Shown here one piece after another: positions 47,676 through 55,381 of a stretch of 64,000 nt of DNA (positions are counted from its first letter, which is position 1; each line of letters begins with the position of its first letter). Origin of the DNA: Streptomyces rubiginosohelvolus. GTDB lineage: Bacteria; Actinomycetota; Actinomycetes; Streptomycetales; Streptomycetaceae. A program made the translations under genes and the position numbers. Under the pieces are notes generated by a model that was given only the letters and a program-made list of their open reading frames with translations, had not been told where the DNA came from and did not search any database. The stretch lies in assembly GCF_014649875.1 (NCBI RefSeq), contig NZ_BMTW01000005.1:232663-296662 (forward strand), read 5' to 3'.

Positions 47676-48935
47676 CTGAACACCGTCACCGCCGAGATCG
47701 TCTCCTTCGCCCTGCTCCTGGGCGTCCTCGCCTTCGCCGTCCTGCGCCCCCGGGGCCTGCCGGAGGCGACCGTCGCCGTGCCCGCCGCCGTCCTCGTGGT
47801 GGCCCTCGGCGCGGTGTCCTGGCCCGAGGCGCGGGAACAGGTCGGCGAGCTGCTGCCCGTCGTCGGCTTCCTCGCGGCGATCCTCGTGCTGGCCCAGCTC
47901 TGCGCGGACGAGGGGCTGTTCCGGGCCGCCGGTGATCTCGTCGCCCGCGCCTGTCGCGGGCAGACCCGGCCCCTGCTCGGCGGGGTCTTCGTCGTCGCCT
48001 CGCTCATCACCGCCGTCCTCAGCCTGGACGCCACCGTCGTCCTGCTCACCCCGGTGGTCCTCGCCACCGCCGCCCGGGTCGGCGCGCGGCCCCGCCCGTA
48101 CGTCTACGCCTGCGCGCACCTCGCCAACTCCGCCTCCCTGCTGCTCCCCGTCTCCAACCTCACCAACCTCCTGGCATTCACCGCGAGCGGTCTCTCCTTC
48201 ACCCGGTTCGCCGCGCTGATGGCCCTGCCGTGGCTCGCCGCGATCGCCGTCGAGTACGCCGTCTTCCGCCGGGCCTTCCGGGACGACCTGGCCGCCGGGG
48301 CGCACGCGCCGGATCCCGAGGCGGAGCGCACACCGGTGCCCGTCTTCACGCTCGTCGTGCTGGCGCTGACGCTGGCCGGGTTCGTCGTCACCTCGTTCGA
48401 GGGGGCCGAGCCGCTGTGGGCGGCGCTCGCGGGGGCCTTGGTGCTCGCCGTACGGGCGCTCGCCAAGCGGGAGACCACACCGCTCGCCGTCGTCCGCTCG
48501 GCCAACCCGCTGTTCTGCCTCTTCGTCCTCGCGCTCGGCGTCGTCGTCAAGGCGGTCGTCGACAACGGCCTCGGCGACGGGATCGCCGCCCTGCTGCCGG
48601 ACGGCGACACCCTGCCCGCCCTCCTCGGCGTCGCCGTGGTCGCGGCCCTGCTCGCCAACCTGATCAACAACCTGCCCGCGATCCTCGCCCTGCTGCCGAT
48701 CGTCGCGGCGGCCGGGCCCGGACCGCTCCTCGCCGCCCTGATCGGGGTGAACCTCGGGCCGAACCTCACGTACGTCGGCTCGCTGGCCACGCTCCTGTGG
48801 CGGCGCATCCTGCACGCGCACGGGGACGCACCCGAGCTGGGCCACTTCACCCGGCTGGGGATCGCGACCGTACCGGCGACGCTGCTGGCCTCCACCCTCG
48901 CGCTCTGGGGGTCCCTGCACCTCATCGGAGTGTGA
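47676..48935 (+). CDS. ArsB/SLC13-like membrane carrier, probable CTG start
   Basis: A 419-residue membrane protein (if begun at CTG 47676) of the ion transporter superfamily of ArsB and NhaD. About 11 hydrophobic segments are visible, with 'LSLDATVVLLTPVVLATAARV' (in part), 'SNLTNLLAFTASGL' and 'NNLPAILALLPIV', the duplicated Asn-rich hairpins of this fold. The ion carried (arsenite, Na+ or a dicarboxylate) cannot be told. The only ATG/GTG/TTG codon early in the frame is GTG 47778, which would remove the first membrane helix ('EIVSFALLLGVLAFAVL'). GAGAGA 6 nt before CTG 47676 suggests initiation there; an in-frame stop at 47664 rules out anything further upstream. Confidence 0.8.
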   Translation: MNTVTAEIVSFALLLGVLAFAVLRPRGLPEATVAVPAAVLVVALGAVSWPEAREQVGELLPVVGFLAAILVLAQLCADEGLFRAAGDLVARACRGQTRPLLGGVFVVASLITAVLSLDATVVLLTPVVLATAARVGARPRPYVYACAHLANSASLLLPVSNLTNLLAFTASGLSFTRFAALMALPWLAAIAVEYAVFRRAFRDDLAAGAHAPDPEAERTPVPVFTLVVLALTLAGFVVTSFEGAEPLWAALAGALVLAVRALAKRETTPLAVVRSANPLFCLFVLALGVVVKAVVDNGLGDGIAALLPDGDTLPALLGVAVVAALLANLINNLPAILALLPIVAAAGPGPLLAALIGVNLGPNLTYVGSLATLLWRRILHAHGDAPELGHFTRLGIATVPATLLASTLALWGSLHLIGV

Positions 48936-49069
48936 GGAACCCGTCACTCCGGGTTGGACTTTCGGACCGGACCTCTTGGACGTTCACCACCGGGCCGTGC
49001 ACAGTCCTTCCCGACGCCACCCGGTCTGACTAGCTTCCCGGCTGTAACCACCGCAACCAGGAGGCTCTT

Positions 49070-51172
49070 TTGACCACGGACATGTCACGGCGACGGCTCT
49101 TCGCGCTGGGCGGCGGCGCACTCGGCGCCGCTGCGGCCGGATCGTTCCTGCCGCCGTCGCTCCAGGCCGCCATCGCCGCGCAGCCCGCCCACGCGGGGTC
49201 CGGCGGGCTGGGGTCGATCAAGCATGTGGTGATCCTGATGCAGGAGAACCGGTCCTTCGACCACTACTTCGGCACCCTGCGCGGGGTCCGCGGCTTCGGC
49301 GACCGTAACGCCATCGAGCTGCCGACCGGCTCCACCGTGTTCGAGCAGCCCGGGGCGGCCGGCTCCACCGTGCTGCCCTTCCCGGTGCGCGGGGCGGCCG
49401 AGGAGCAGAAGAAGGACCTCCAGTACATCGGCGCCCTCGACCACTCCTGGAGCGGCGGGGCGAAGGCCTGGGGCGGCGGCTGGATGAACGGCTGGATCAG
49501 CGCCAAGACCGCGGCCACGATGGCGTACTACGACCGCCGCGACATCCCGCTCCACTACGAGCTGGCCGACACCTTCACCGTCTGCGACGCCTACCACTCC
49601 TCCATCCACACCTCCACCAGCCCCAACCGCAACCACCTCTGGAGCGGGAAGACCGGCTTCGAGGCGAACGGGAAACGGGCCGTCGGCAACGACGCGTACA
49701 ACGAGGGCACCCACCCCGGCTACGACTGGTCCACCTACGCCGAGCGGCTGGAGAAGGCCGGGCGCAGCTGGCGGACGTACACCGAGTGGGAGAACTTCAC
49801 CGACAACCAGATCGAGTTCTACGCCACCTTCAAGGCGATCGCCCGCAAGGCCCTGGCCAAGACGGGCGGCCATACGTACATGGAAGCCTTCTACGCCAAG
49901 GTCCGCGGCGCCTCCGAGGCCGAGCGCACCCGGCTGCTCGGGCTGCTGGACGAGGGTGTCGCGACGCTCACGCGGCAGGAGCGCAGCCTGTTCGAGCGCG
50001 GGCTGCGCAGGGTGCCCACCGGGACGCTCGCCGACGCGTTCGCGAAGGACGTGGCCGCCGGGACGCTGCCGGAGGTCTCCTACCTGGTCCCCTCGGCGAT
50101 CGACTCCGAGCACCCCAGCACCTCATCGCCGGTGCACAGCGCCACGATCGTCTACAAGATCCTCGACGCGCTCGGCAAGCACCCCGACGTCTGGCGGCAC
50201 ACCGCCGTGCTGATCAACTACGACGAGAACGACGGCTTCTTCGACCACGTCCCGCCGCCCGTCGCACCCCCCGAGGCGACCGAGGAGCAGTGGGAGGGCC
50301 GCCCGACCGGCCTCGGGATCCGGGTGCCGCTGCTGGTCGTCTCGCCGTGGACCGTCGGCGGATACGTCTGCTCCGAGGTCTTCGACCACACCTCCGTGAT
50401 CCAGTTCCTGGAGCGCTGGACCGGGGTGAAGGAGCCCAACATCGGCGACTGGCGGCGCCGCGTCACCGGCGACCTCACCTCCGCCTTCGACTTCACCCGG
50501 GCCCGCCGGCAGCCCGCCGTGCAGAGCCCCGGGGCCATCCCGCCCTTCGAGGGCCGCTGGCAGCCGAAGCCGCCCGCCGTCCAGCACCTCCCGGAGCAGG
50601 AGCCCGGCCTGCGCCCGGCGCGCCCGCTGCCCTACCGGCCGGACGCCCAGGCGCGGCGGGCCGACGGCGGACTGCGGGTGGAGCTGGACAACAGCGGCCG
50701 GTCCTCGGCGCACTTCACGCTCTACCCGTACGCGGACGAGTTCCCGGCCCCGCAGCACCGTGACGTCCGGGGCCGCGCGCACTGGACGGTCCCGGTGGCG
50801 GGGGAGGCGTACCGCTTCACGGTCACCGGCCCGAACGGCTTCCGGCGCGAGTTCGCCGGACCGGCCGACGGGGGAGCGGAGGTCGCCAGCCGCATCGACC
50901 ACCGCGACCGCGACATCCACCTCACCCTGCGCAACACCGGCCGCCGGGCCCTGACCTTCCTGGTGCGGCCGCTCGGTTACGTCGACGAGGACGACGTACG
51001 GGACTGGACGCGCCGCGTCACGGTCAAGCCGGGCCGCAGCCGGTCGCTGGTGCACTCGGCGGCCGACGCCCACGGCTGGTACGACCTCGACGTCACCGTG
51101 GACGGGGAGGACGGCTTCCGGCGGCGGCTCATGGGGCACATCGAGAACGGCCGGGCGAGCGTCTCGGGCTGA
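49070..51172 (+). CDS. Tat-exported phosphocholine-type phospholipase C
   Basis: A 700-residue enzyme of the acid phosphatase-like PLC family (PF04185). The N-terminus has a twin-arginine signal 'SRRRLFALGGGALGAAAAG'. The catalytic domain begins 'IKHVVILMQENRSFDHYFGT' (about 52-71) and includes 'DAYHSSIHTSTSPNRNHLWSG' (in part). Two C-terminal repeats of DUF756 type ('RVELDNSGRSSAHFTLYPY', 'IHLTLRNTGRRALTFLV') complete the normal architecture. It hydrolyses phospholipids outside the cell. AGGAGG lies 5 nt before TTG 49070, favouring that start over ATG 49082. A TAGCTT box at about 49031 may be the promoter. Confidence 0.93.
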   Translation: MTTDMSRRRLFALGGGALGAAAAGSFLPPSLQAAIAAQPAHAGSGGLGSIKHVVILMQENRSFDHYFGTLRGVRGFGDRNAIELPTGSTVFEQPGAAGSTVLPFPVRGAAEEQKKDLQYIGALDHSWSGGAKAWGGGWMNGWISAKTAATMAYYDRRDIPLHYELADTFTVCDAYHSSIHTSTSPNRNHLWSGKTGFEANGKRAVGNDAYNEGTHPGYDWSTYAERLEKAGRSWRTYTEWENFTDNQIEFYATFKAIARKALAKTGGHTYMEAFYAKVRGASEAERTRLLGLLDEGVATLTRQERSLFERGLRRVPTGTLADAFAKDVAAGTLPEVSYLVPSAIDSEHPSTSSPVHSATIVYKILDALGKHPDVWRHTAVLINYDENDGFFDHVPPPVAPPEATEEQWEGRPTGLGIRVPLLVVSPWTVGGYVCSEVFDHTSVIQFLERWTGVKEPNIGDWRRRVTGDLTSAFDFTRARRQPAVQSPGAIPPFEGRWQPKPPAVQHLPEQEPGLRPARPLPYRPDAQARRADGGLRVELDNSGRSSAHFTLYPYADEFPAPQHRDVRGRAHWTVPVAGEAYRFTVTGPNGFRREFAGPADGGAEVASRIDHRDRDIHLTLRNTGRRALTFLVRPLGYVDEDDVRDWTRRVTVKPGRSRSLVHSAADAHGWYDLDVTVDGEDGFRRRLMGHIENGRASVSG

Positions 51173-51190
51173 CCGGTCGCCGAGGCCGCC

Positions 51191-51228
51191 GGGCCTGATC
51201 CGTCCCGTATAAGGGGCAGATCAGGCCC
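51191..51228 (+). terminator. Hairpin after the phospholipase C gene
   Basis: GGGCCTGATC (51191-51200) and GATCAGGCCC (51219-51228) form a perfect 10-bp stem 18 bp beyond the stop. Confidence 0.75.
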
Positions 51229-51308
51229 TGTGACCATGGCCACGAAACGGACAAAGGATCACGATCTGCTGTCAGAGTGGGCGGTCTCAGGTCATGAGAC
51301 GTTTACGG

Positions 51309-51326
51309 GCAGATCACGTTATCTGC
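51309..51326 (+). promoter_or_regulatory. Palindrome in the MMPL promoter region
   Basis: GCAGAT-CACGTT-ATCTGC is a perfect 6-bp inverted repeat 37 bp before the MMPL start. The 10-mer GGGCAGATCA occurs here (51307) and at 51214. It is a plausible repressor operator; no regulator gene lies alongside. Confidence 0.45.
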
Positions 51327-51362
51327 GGGTAAAGGTCCACGAACCCGCAGGGAGCTCGTCCG

Positions 51363-53603
51363 TTGGCTGCCATCGCTCGCTGGTGCATCAGGCACCGTCT
51401 CGTCGCCGTTCTCATCTGGCTCGCCGCTCTCGGCGGGACCGCCGCAGCGGCGGGCATCGCCGGTTCGGCGTACTCCAACGACTACGAGGTCCCCGGCACC
51501 GAATCCGGCCGGGCCACCGAACTCCTCTCGCAGGGCTTCACCGACCTCGGCGGCGACACCGACACCGTCGTCTGGCACACCACCGACTCCACGGTCAGAG
51601 CCGCCGACGTCGAGCAGACGATGACCCGCACGCTCCACGCGATCGAGGACCTGCCGGGCGTCGGCGCGGTCACCGGCCCCTACGGCACCGCGGGCCCCGG
51701 CCAGATCAGCCAGGACGGCCACACCGCCTACGCAACCGTCACCTTCGACCGCCCCGCCGACGAGATCCCCGCCTCCCAGGCGCAGGCCCTCGTCGACACC
51801 GCGAAGGCCGCCGAGGCCGACGGACTCCAGGTCGAGCTGGGCGGCACCGCCGTCGCCCTCACCGAAGCGCCCTCCGTCCACTTCGCCGAAGGCATCGGCG
51901 TGATCGTCGCGGCCGTCGTGCTCTTCCTCGCCTTCGGCTCCCTGGCCGCCAGCCTGCTGCCCATCGCCACCGCCCTCGTCTCCGTCGGCACCGCCTACGC
52001 GGGCACCGTGCTGCTCGGCCATCTGATGACCGTCGCCGACTTCGCCCCCATGCTCGGCATGCTCATCGGGCTCGGCGTGGGCATCGACTACGCCCTGTTC
52101 ATCGTCACCCGGCACCGCAGAGGGCTCCGGCGCGGCATGTCCGTGCCCGAAGCGGCCCAGAACGCCGTCGCGACCACCGGCCGCGCCGTCGTCTTCGCCG
52201 GGGTCACCGTCTGTATCGCCCTGCTCGGCATGCTGATCCTGCGGCTCGACTTCCTCAACGGCGTCGCCATCGCCGCCTCGCTCACCGTCGTCCTCACCGT
52301 GCTGGCCTCGGTCACCCTGCTGCCCGCCCTGCTCTCCCTCATCGGGATGCGGGCCCTCAGCCGCCGCGAACGCCGGCAGCTCGCCGAACACGGACCGCGC
52401 CCCGAACTGCCCACCGGCTTCGCCGCCCGCTGGTCCGCCTTCGTCGAGCGCCACCCCAAGCTGCTGGGCGGGGTCGCGGCCGTCGTCATGCTGGTCCTCG
52501 CCCTGCCCGCCCTCGGTCTCCACCTGGGCACATCGGACCAGGGGAACAACCCGGCCGGCGCCACCACCCGGCAGGCCTACGACCTGCTCGCCGACGGCTT
52601 CGGGCCCGGCGTCAACGGCCCGCTCACCATCGCCGCCCAGCTCGACGGCGCGGACGACCGGCTCGCCCTGGACTCGCTGCCCGAGAAGCTGCGCACCACC
52701 GAAGGCGTCGCGTCCGTCAGCCCGGTCACGTACAACAGCGGCGGCGACACCGCCTTCCTCACCGTCGTCCCCGACTCCTCGCCCCAGTCGCAGGAGACCA
52801 GCGAGCTGGTCGACCGGATCCGGGGCGACGTGCTGCCGCCGGTCCAGGACACCACCTCGCTGGAAGCCCATGTCGGCGGGGTGACTGCCAGCTACGACGA
52901 CTTCGCCGAGATCATCGTCGGGAAGCTGCCCCTGTTCGTCGGAGTCGTCATCGGGCTCGGCTGTCTGCTCCTGCTCCTGGCCTTCCGGTCCATCGGCATC
53001 CCGATCAAGGCCGCCGTGATGAACGTGGCCGCCGTCGCCTCCTCCTTCGGCGTCGTCGTGGCCGTCTTCCAGTGGGGCTGGGGGAGCGAGCTGCTCGGCC
53101 TCGGCAGCGCCGGGCCCATCGAACCCTTCCTCCCCGTGATCATGGTCTCCGTCCTCTTCGGCCTCTCCATGGACTACCAGGTCTTCCTGGTCGGCCGGAT
53201 GTACGAGGAGTGGCTGGAGACCGGCGACAACCGGCGCTCCGTACGGGTCGGCCTCGCCGAGACCGGCCGGGTCATCAACTCCGCCGCCGTGATCATGATC
53301 TCCGTCTTCCTCGCCTTCGTGCTCAGCGGCGACCGGGTCATCGCCATGTTCGGCATCGCGCTGGCCACCGCCGTAGCCCTGGACGCCTTCGTCCTGCGCA
53401 CCCTGCTGGTGCCCGCCCTGATGCACATGCTCGGCGGGGCGAACTGGTGGCTGCCCGGCTGGCTGGAGAAGCGGCTGCCCCGGATCTCCATCGAGCCGCC
53501 CGACTGCGTACCGCTCCATGCGAAGATCCCGGGGGCGCGCGCCACCGAGGAGGGTGTCGCGCAGACGGAGGAGGAGCACGATGTTCGCCATATCCCTGGG
53601 TGA
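51363..53603 (+). CDS. MMPL/RND family exporter
   Basis: A 746-residue membrane protein of the MMPL branch of the RND superfamily. Two similar halves each have an extracytoplasmic loop and a bundle of about six membrane helices. 'IGLGVGIDYALFIVTRHR' and 'VLFGLSMDYQVFLVGRMYEE' are the paired GxxxDYxxF motifs carrying the proton-relay residues. Family members export lipids or small molecules; the substrate is unknown. TTG start with GGAG 8 nt upstream. The end overlaps the next gene by 23 bp. The 190-bp gap before it holds the phospholipase terminator and a palindrome. Confidence 0.9.
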   Translation: MAAIARWCIRHRLVAVLIWLAALGGTAAAAGIAGSAYSNDYEVPGTESGRATELLSQGFTDLGGDTDTVVWHTTDSTVRAADVEQTMTRTLHAIEDLPGVGAVTGPYGTAGPGQISQDGHTAYATVTFDRPADEIPASQAQALVDTAKAAEADGLQVELGGTAVALTEAPSVHFAEGIGVIVAAVVLFLAFGSLAASLLPIATALVSVGTAYAGTVLLGHLMTVADFAPMLGMLIGLGVGIDYALFIVTRHRRGLRRGMSVPEAAQNAVATTGRAVVFAGVTVCIALLGMLILRLDFLNGVAIAASLTVVLTVLASVTLLPALLSLIGMRALSRRERRQLAEHGPRPELPTGFAARWSAFVERHPKLLGGVAAVVMLVLALPALGLHLGTSDQGNNPAGATTRQAYDLLADGFGPGVNGPLTIAAQLDGADDRLALDSLPEKLRTTEGVASVSPVTYNSGGDTAFLTVVPDSSPQSQETSELVDRIRGDVLPPVQDTTSLEAHVGGVTASYDDFAEIIVGKLPLFVGVVIGLGCLLLLLAFRSIGIPIKAAVMNVAAVASSFGVVVAVFQWGWGSELLGLGSAGPIEPFLPVIMVSVLFGLSMDYQVFLVGRMYEEWLETGDNRRSVRVGLAETGRVINSAAVIMISVFLAFVLSGDRVIAMFGIALATAVALDAFVLRTLLVPALMHMLGGANWWLPGWLEKRLPRISIEPPDCVPLHAKIPGARATEEGVAQTEEEHDVRHIPG

Positions 53604-54138
53604 CGACAAGGCGGAGCTGCGGCCGCTGGAGATCTGGCAGGACGAGGAGTTCCTCGCCCACATGGACCGGGCCCGCGAGCTGGTCGACCCCTGGATCCCC
53701 TTCGCCTCCTTCGCCACGGACCGGGACTCGGCGCGCGCCCTGCTCCAGCGGTACGCGGAGAAGCAGGCGGCGGACACCGGACGGCTGTACGGGATCTGGC
53801 TGGACGGCACCCTCGTCGGCGGCGTCCTCTTCCGGATCTTCGACACGGCGTCCGGCAACTGCGAGATCGGCGTCTGGCTGGAGCCCGCCGCCCAGGGCCG
53901 CGGCCTGATCACCCGGGCCGCCGAGCGGCTGATCGACTGGGCGGTGTACGAGCGCGGTATGCACCGCGTCGAGTGGGACGCCTCCGCCGCGAACACGAAG
54001 TCGATCGCGGTGGCGAAGCGGCTGGGCATGACCCGCGACGGGGTGATCCGGCAGAACTACCTCTACCGGGGCGTACGTCACGACTCCGAGATCTGGTCGG
54101 TCCTCGCCCCCGAGTGGAAGGCCCGCACCGGGCGCTGA
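53581..54138 (+). CDS. GNAT family N-acetyltransferase (RimJ/RimL type)
   Basis: A 185-residue acetyltransferase. The acetyl-CoA site is in 'VWLEPAAQGRGLITRAAERL' (R/Q-x-x-G-R-G type) and the C-terminal helix/strand in 'HRVEWDASAANTKSIAVAKRL', typical of enzymes modifying ribosomal proteins or small molecules. GGAGGAG lies directly upstream of the ATG. It overlaps the MMPL gene end by 23 bp, so the two are probably co-expressed. Confidence 0.87.
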   Translation: MFAISLGDDKAELRPLEIWQDEEFLAHMDRARELVDPWIPFASFATDRDSARALLQRYAEKQAADTGRLYGIWLDGTLVGGVLFRIFDTASGNCEIGVWLEPAAQGRGLITRAAERLIDWAVYERGMHRVEWDASAANTKSIAVAKRLGMTRDGVIRQNYLYRGVRHDSEIWSVLAPEWKARTGR

Positions 54139-54197
54139 GCCCCGGCGCACGCCCGGCGTTAAGGGCGCTCTCATCCGGGCCCCCTAGCGTGCGGCGC

Positions 54198-54830
54198 ATG
54201 AACACCACCCCCGCCAAGACGACGACCCCCGACGAGACGGCTGCCGCCCAGGACGCGGCGGCGAAGGACACGGAGACGAAGGACGCCCCGGGTACGTCGT
54301 CGGGGGCCGGCGACTCCGCGACGGCCCCCGACGACCTCTCCACGCAGCCCGAGGGCGACGCCGCCGACGACGGCATCGCGGACGAGGACCTGGAGCCCGA
54401 CCCCTTCGAGACGGCCCGGCACGGCGTCGGCGCGGGCGCGGCGGCCGTCGTCTCCGCCGCCCTCGGCGTCGTCGCCCTGACCGGCGCGTGGAGCGGCCGG
54501 GTCGCCGCCGAGCGCGAGACGCTCATCGGCCAGATCAAGACCTCCGGCGGCGGCAGCGCGGCCCAGCAGATCTCGGAGATCTACGGGGACGCCTGGCACA
54601 CCACCGCCCTGGTCAACGGTGTCTTCGCCGTCCTGGCCCTGCTCGTCGGCGTCGTCGTCCTGGTCCGCCCCGCCTTCGGCGCCCCCGCCGACCGGCCGCA
54701 GCCCGCCTGGGTCCGCGCGGTCGCCCTGGCCGGTGTCGCCCTCGGCGTCCTCGGTGTGCTGATCTCCGCGGGCATGTACTTCGACCTCTTCGCCTCCCTG
54801 CCCAGCGCGGGCACCCCGGCCGGCGGCTGA
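54198..54830 (+). CDS. Hypothetical membrane protein with acidic disordered N-terminus
   Basis: A 210-residue protein. The first 75 residues are Ala/Thr/Asp-rich and acidic ('DLSTQPEGDAADDGIADED'), probably cytoplasmic and disordered. Three membrane segments follow: 'AAAVVSAALGVVALTGAW', 'LVNGVFAVLALLVGVVVLV' and '[19 protein letters not shown]'. Not recognised beyond that. TAGCGT ends 7 nt before the ATG and there is no ribosome-binding site: a likely leaderless message. Confidence 0.78.
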   Translation: MNTTPAKTTTPDETAAAQDAAAKDTETKDAPGTSSGAGDSATAPDDLSTQPEGDAADDGIADEDLEPDPFETARHGVGAGAAAVVSAALGVVALTGAWSGRVAAERETLIGQIKTSGGGSAAQQISEIYGDAWHTTALVNGVFAVLALLVGVVVLVRPAFGAPADRPQPAWVRAVALAGVALGVLGVLISAGMYFDLFASLPSAGTPAGG

Positions 54831-55064
54831 CCCGGCCGAGTACCCGCGTAAGGCGCGCGGGCCCGCCTCCTAAGGCCCCCGCCCACCCCTCGGGCACGGG
54901 ATGAGCCCGCCTAAGGCCCCCACCGCCGCGAAGATGCGGAACTCGCCCGATGCCCCACCCCCACCTGGCCGACGACAGTGGACACACAGCGAACACAGGG
55001 CCCCGGCCGACCGGCCGGGCCACCCCTCCGGTCCGCTGCCACGACCAGGAATCAGGGGAACACC

Positions 55065-55241
55065 ATGTACGAGTACGAGATCTACCGCTCCACCTCCGCC
55101 GAGCTGATCCGCCGGGCCGACGCCGAGCGCGAGATCGGCCGGGCCCGCCGCGCCCGCCGGGCCGCCCGCCGCAGTGGGCGCCAAGACCCGGAGGGGAAGG
55201 TGAGGCAGGGCGACCGCAGCCGCTTCACCCCGGCCGCCTGA
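55065..55241 (+). CDS. Small basic protein, 58 aa
   Basis: A short gene starting ATG 55065 with AGGGGAA 5-6 nt upstream. The protein begins 'MYEYEIYRSTSAELIRRADA' and is rich in Arg ('RARRARRAARRSGRQ'), suggesting nucleic acid or ribosome contact, but the family is not recognised. It lies just ahead of a LAL regulator gene, whose earliest possible ATG (55244) follows its stop by 2 nt. Confidence 0.65.
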   Translation: MYEYEIYRSTSAELIRRADAEREIGRARRARRAARRSGRQDPEGKVRQGDRSRFTPAA

Positions 55242-55381
55242 CGATGGCCCGGCCCGGGACGACCCCCGTGCCGGCCCCCGGTCCCGCCGCCCCTTCCGTA
55301 CCGGGCGCGGTGGGCCGGGACCGTACGGCGGGCATGGTCACCCTGCGCGAAAAGACTCCCGCCGCCTCGCACGCGTATGCG

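Noticed and set aside
51230..51362. Possible short gene starting GTG 51230 before the MMPL gene
   Set aside because: It has no ribosome-binding site, overlaps the promoter palindrome and then runs out of frame into the MMPL gene.
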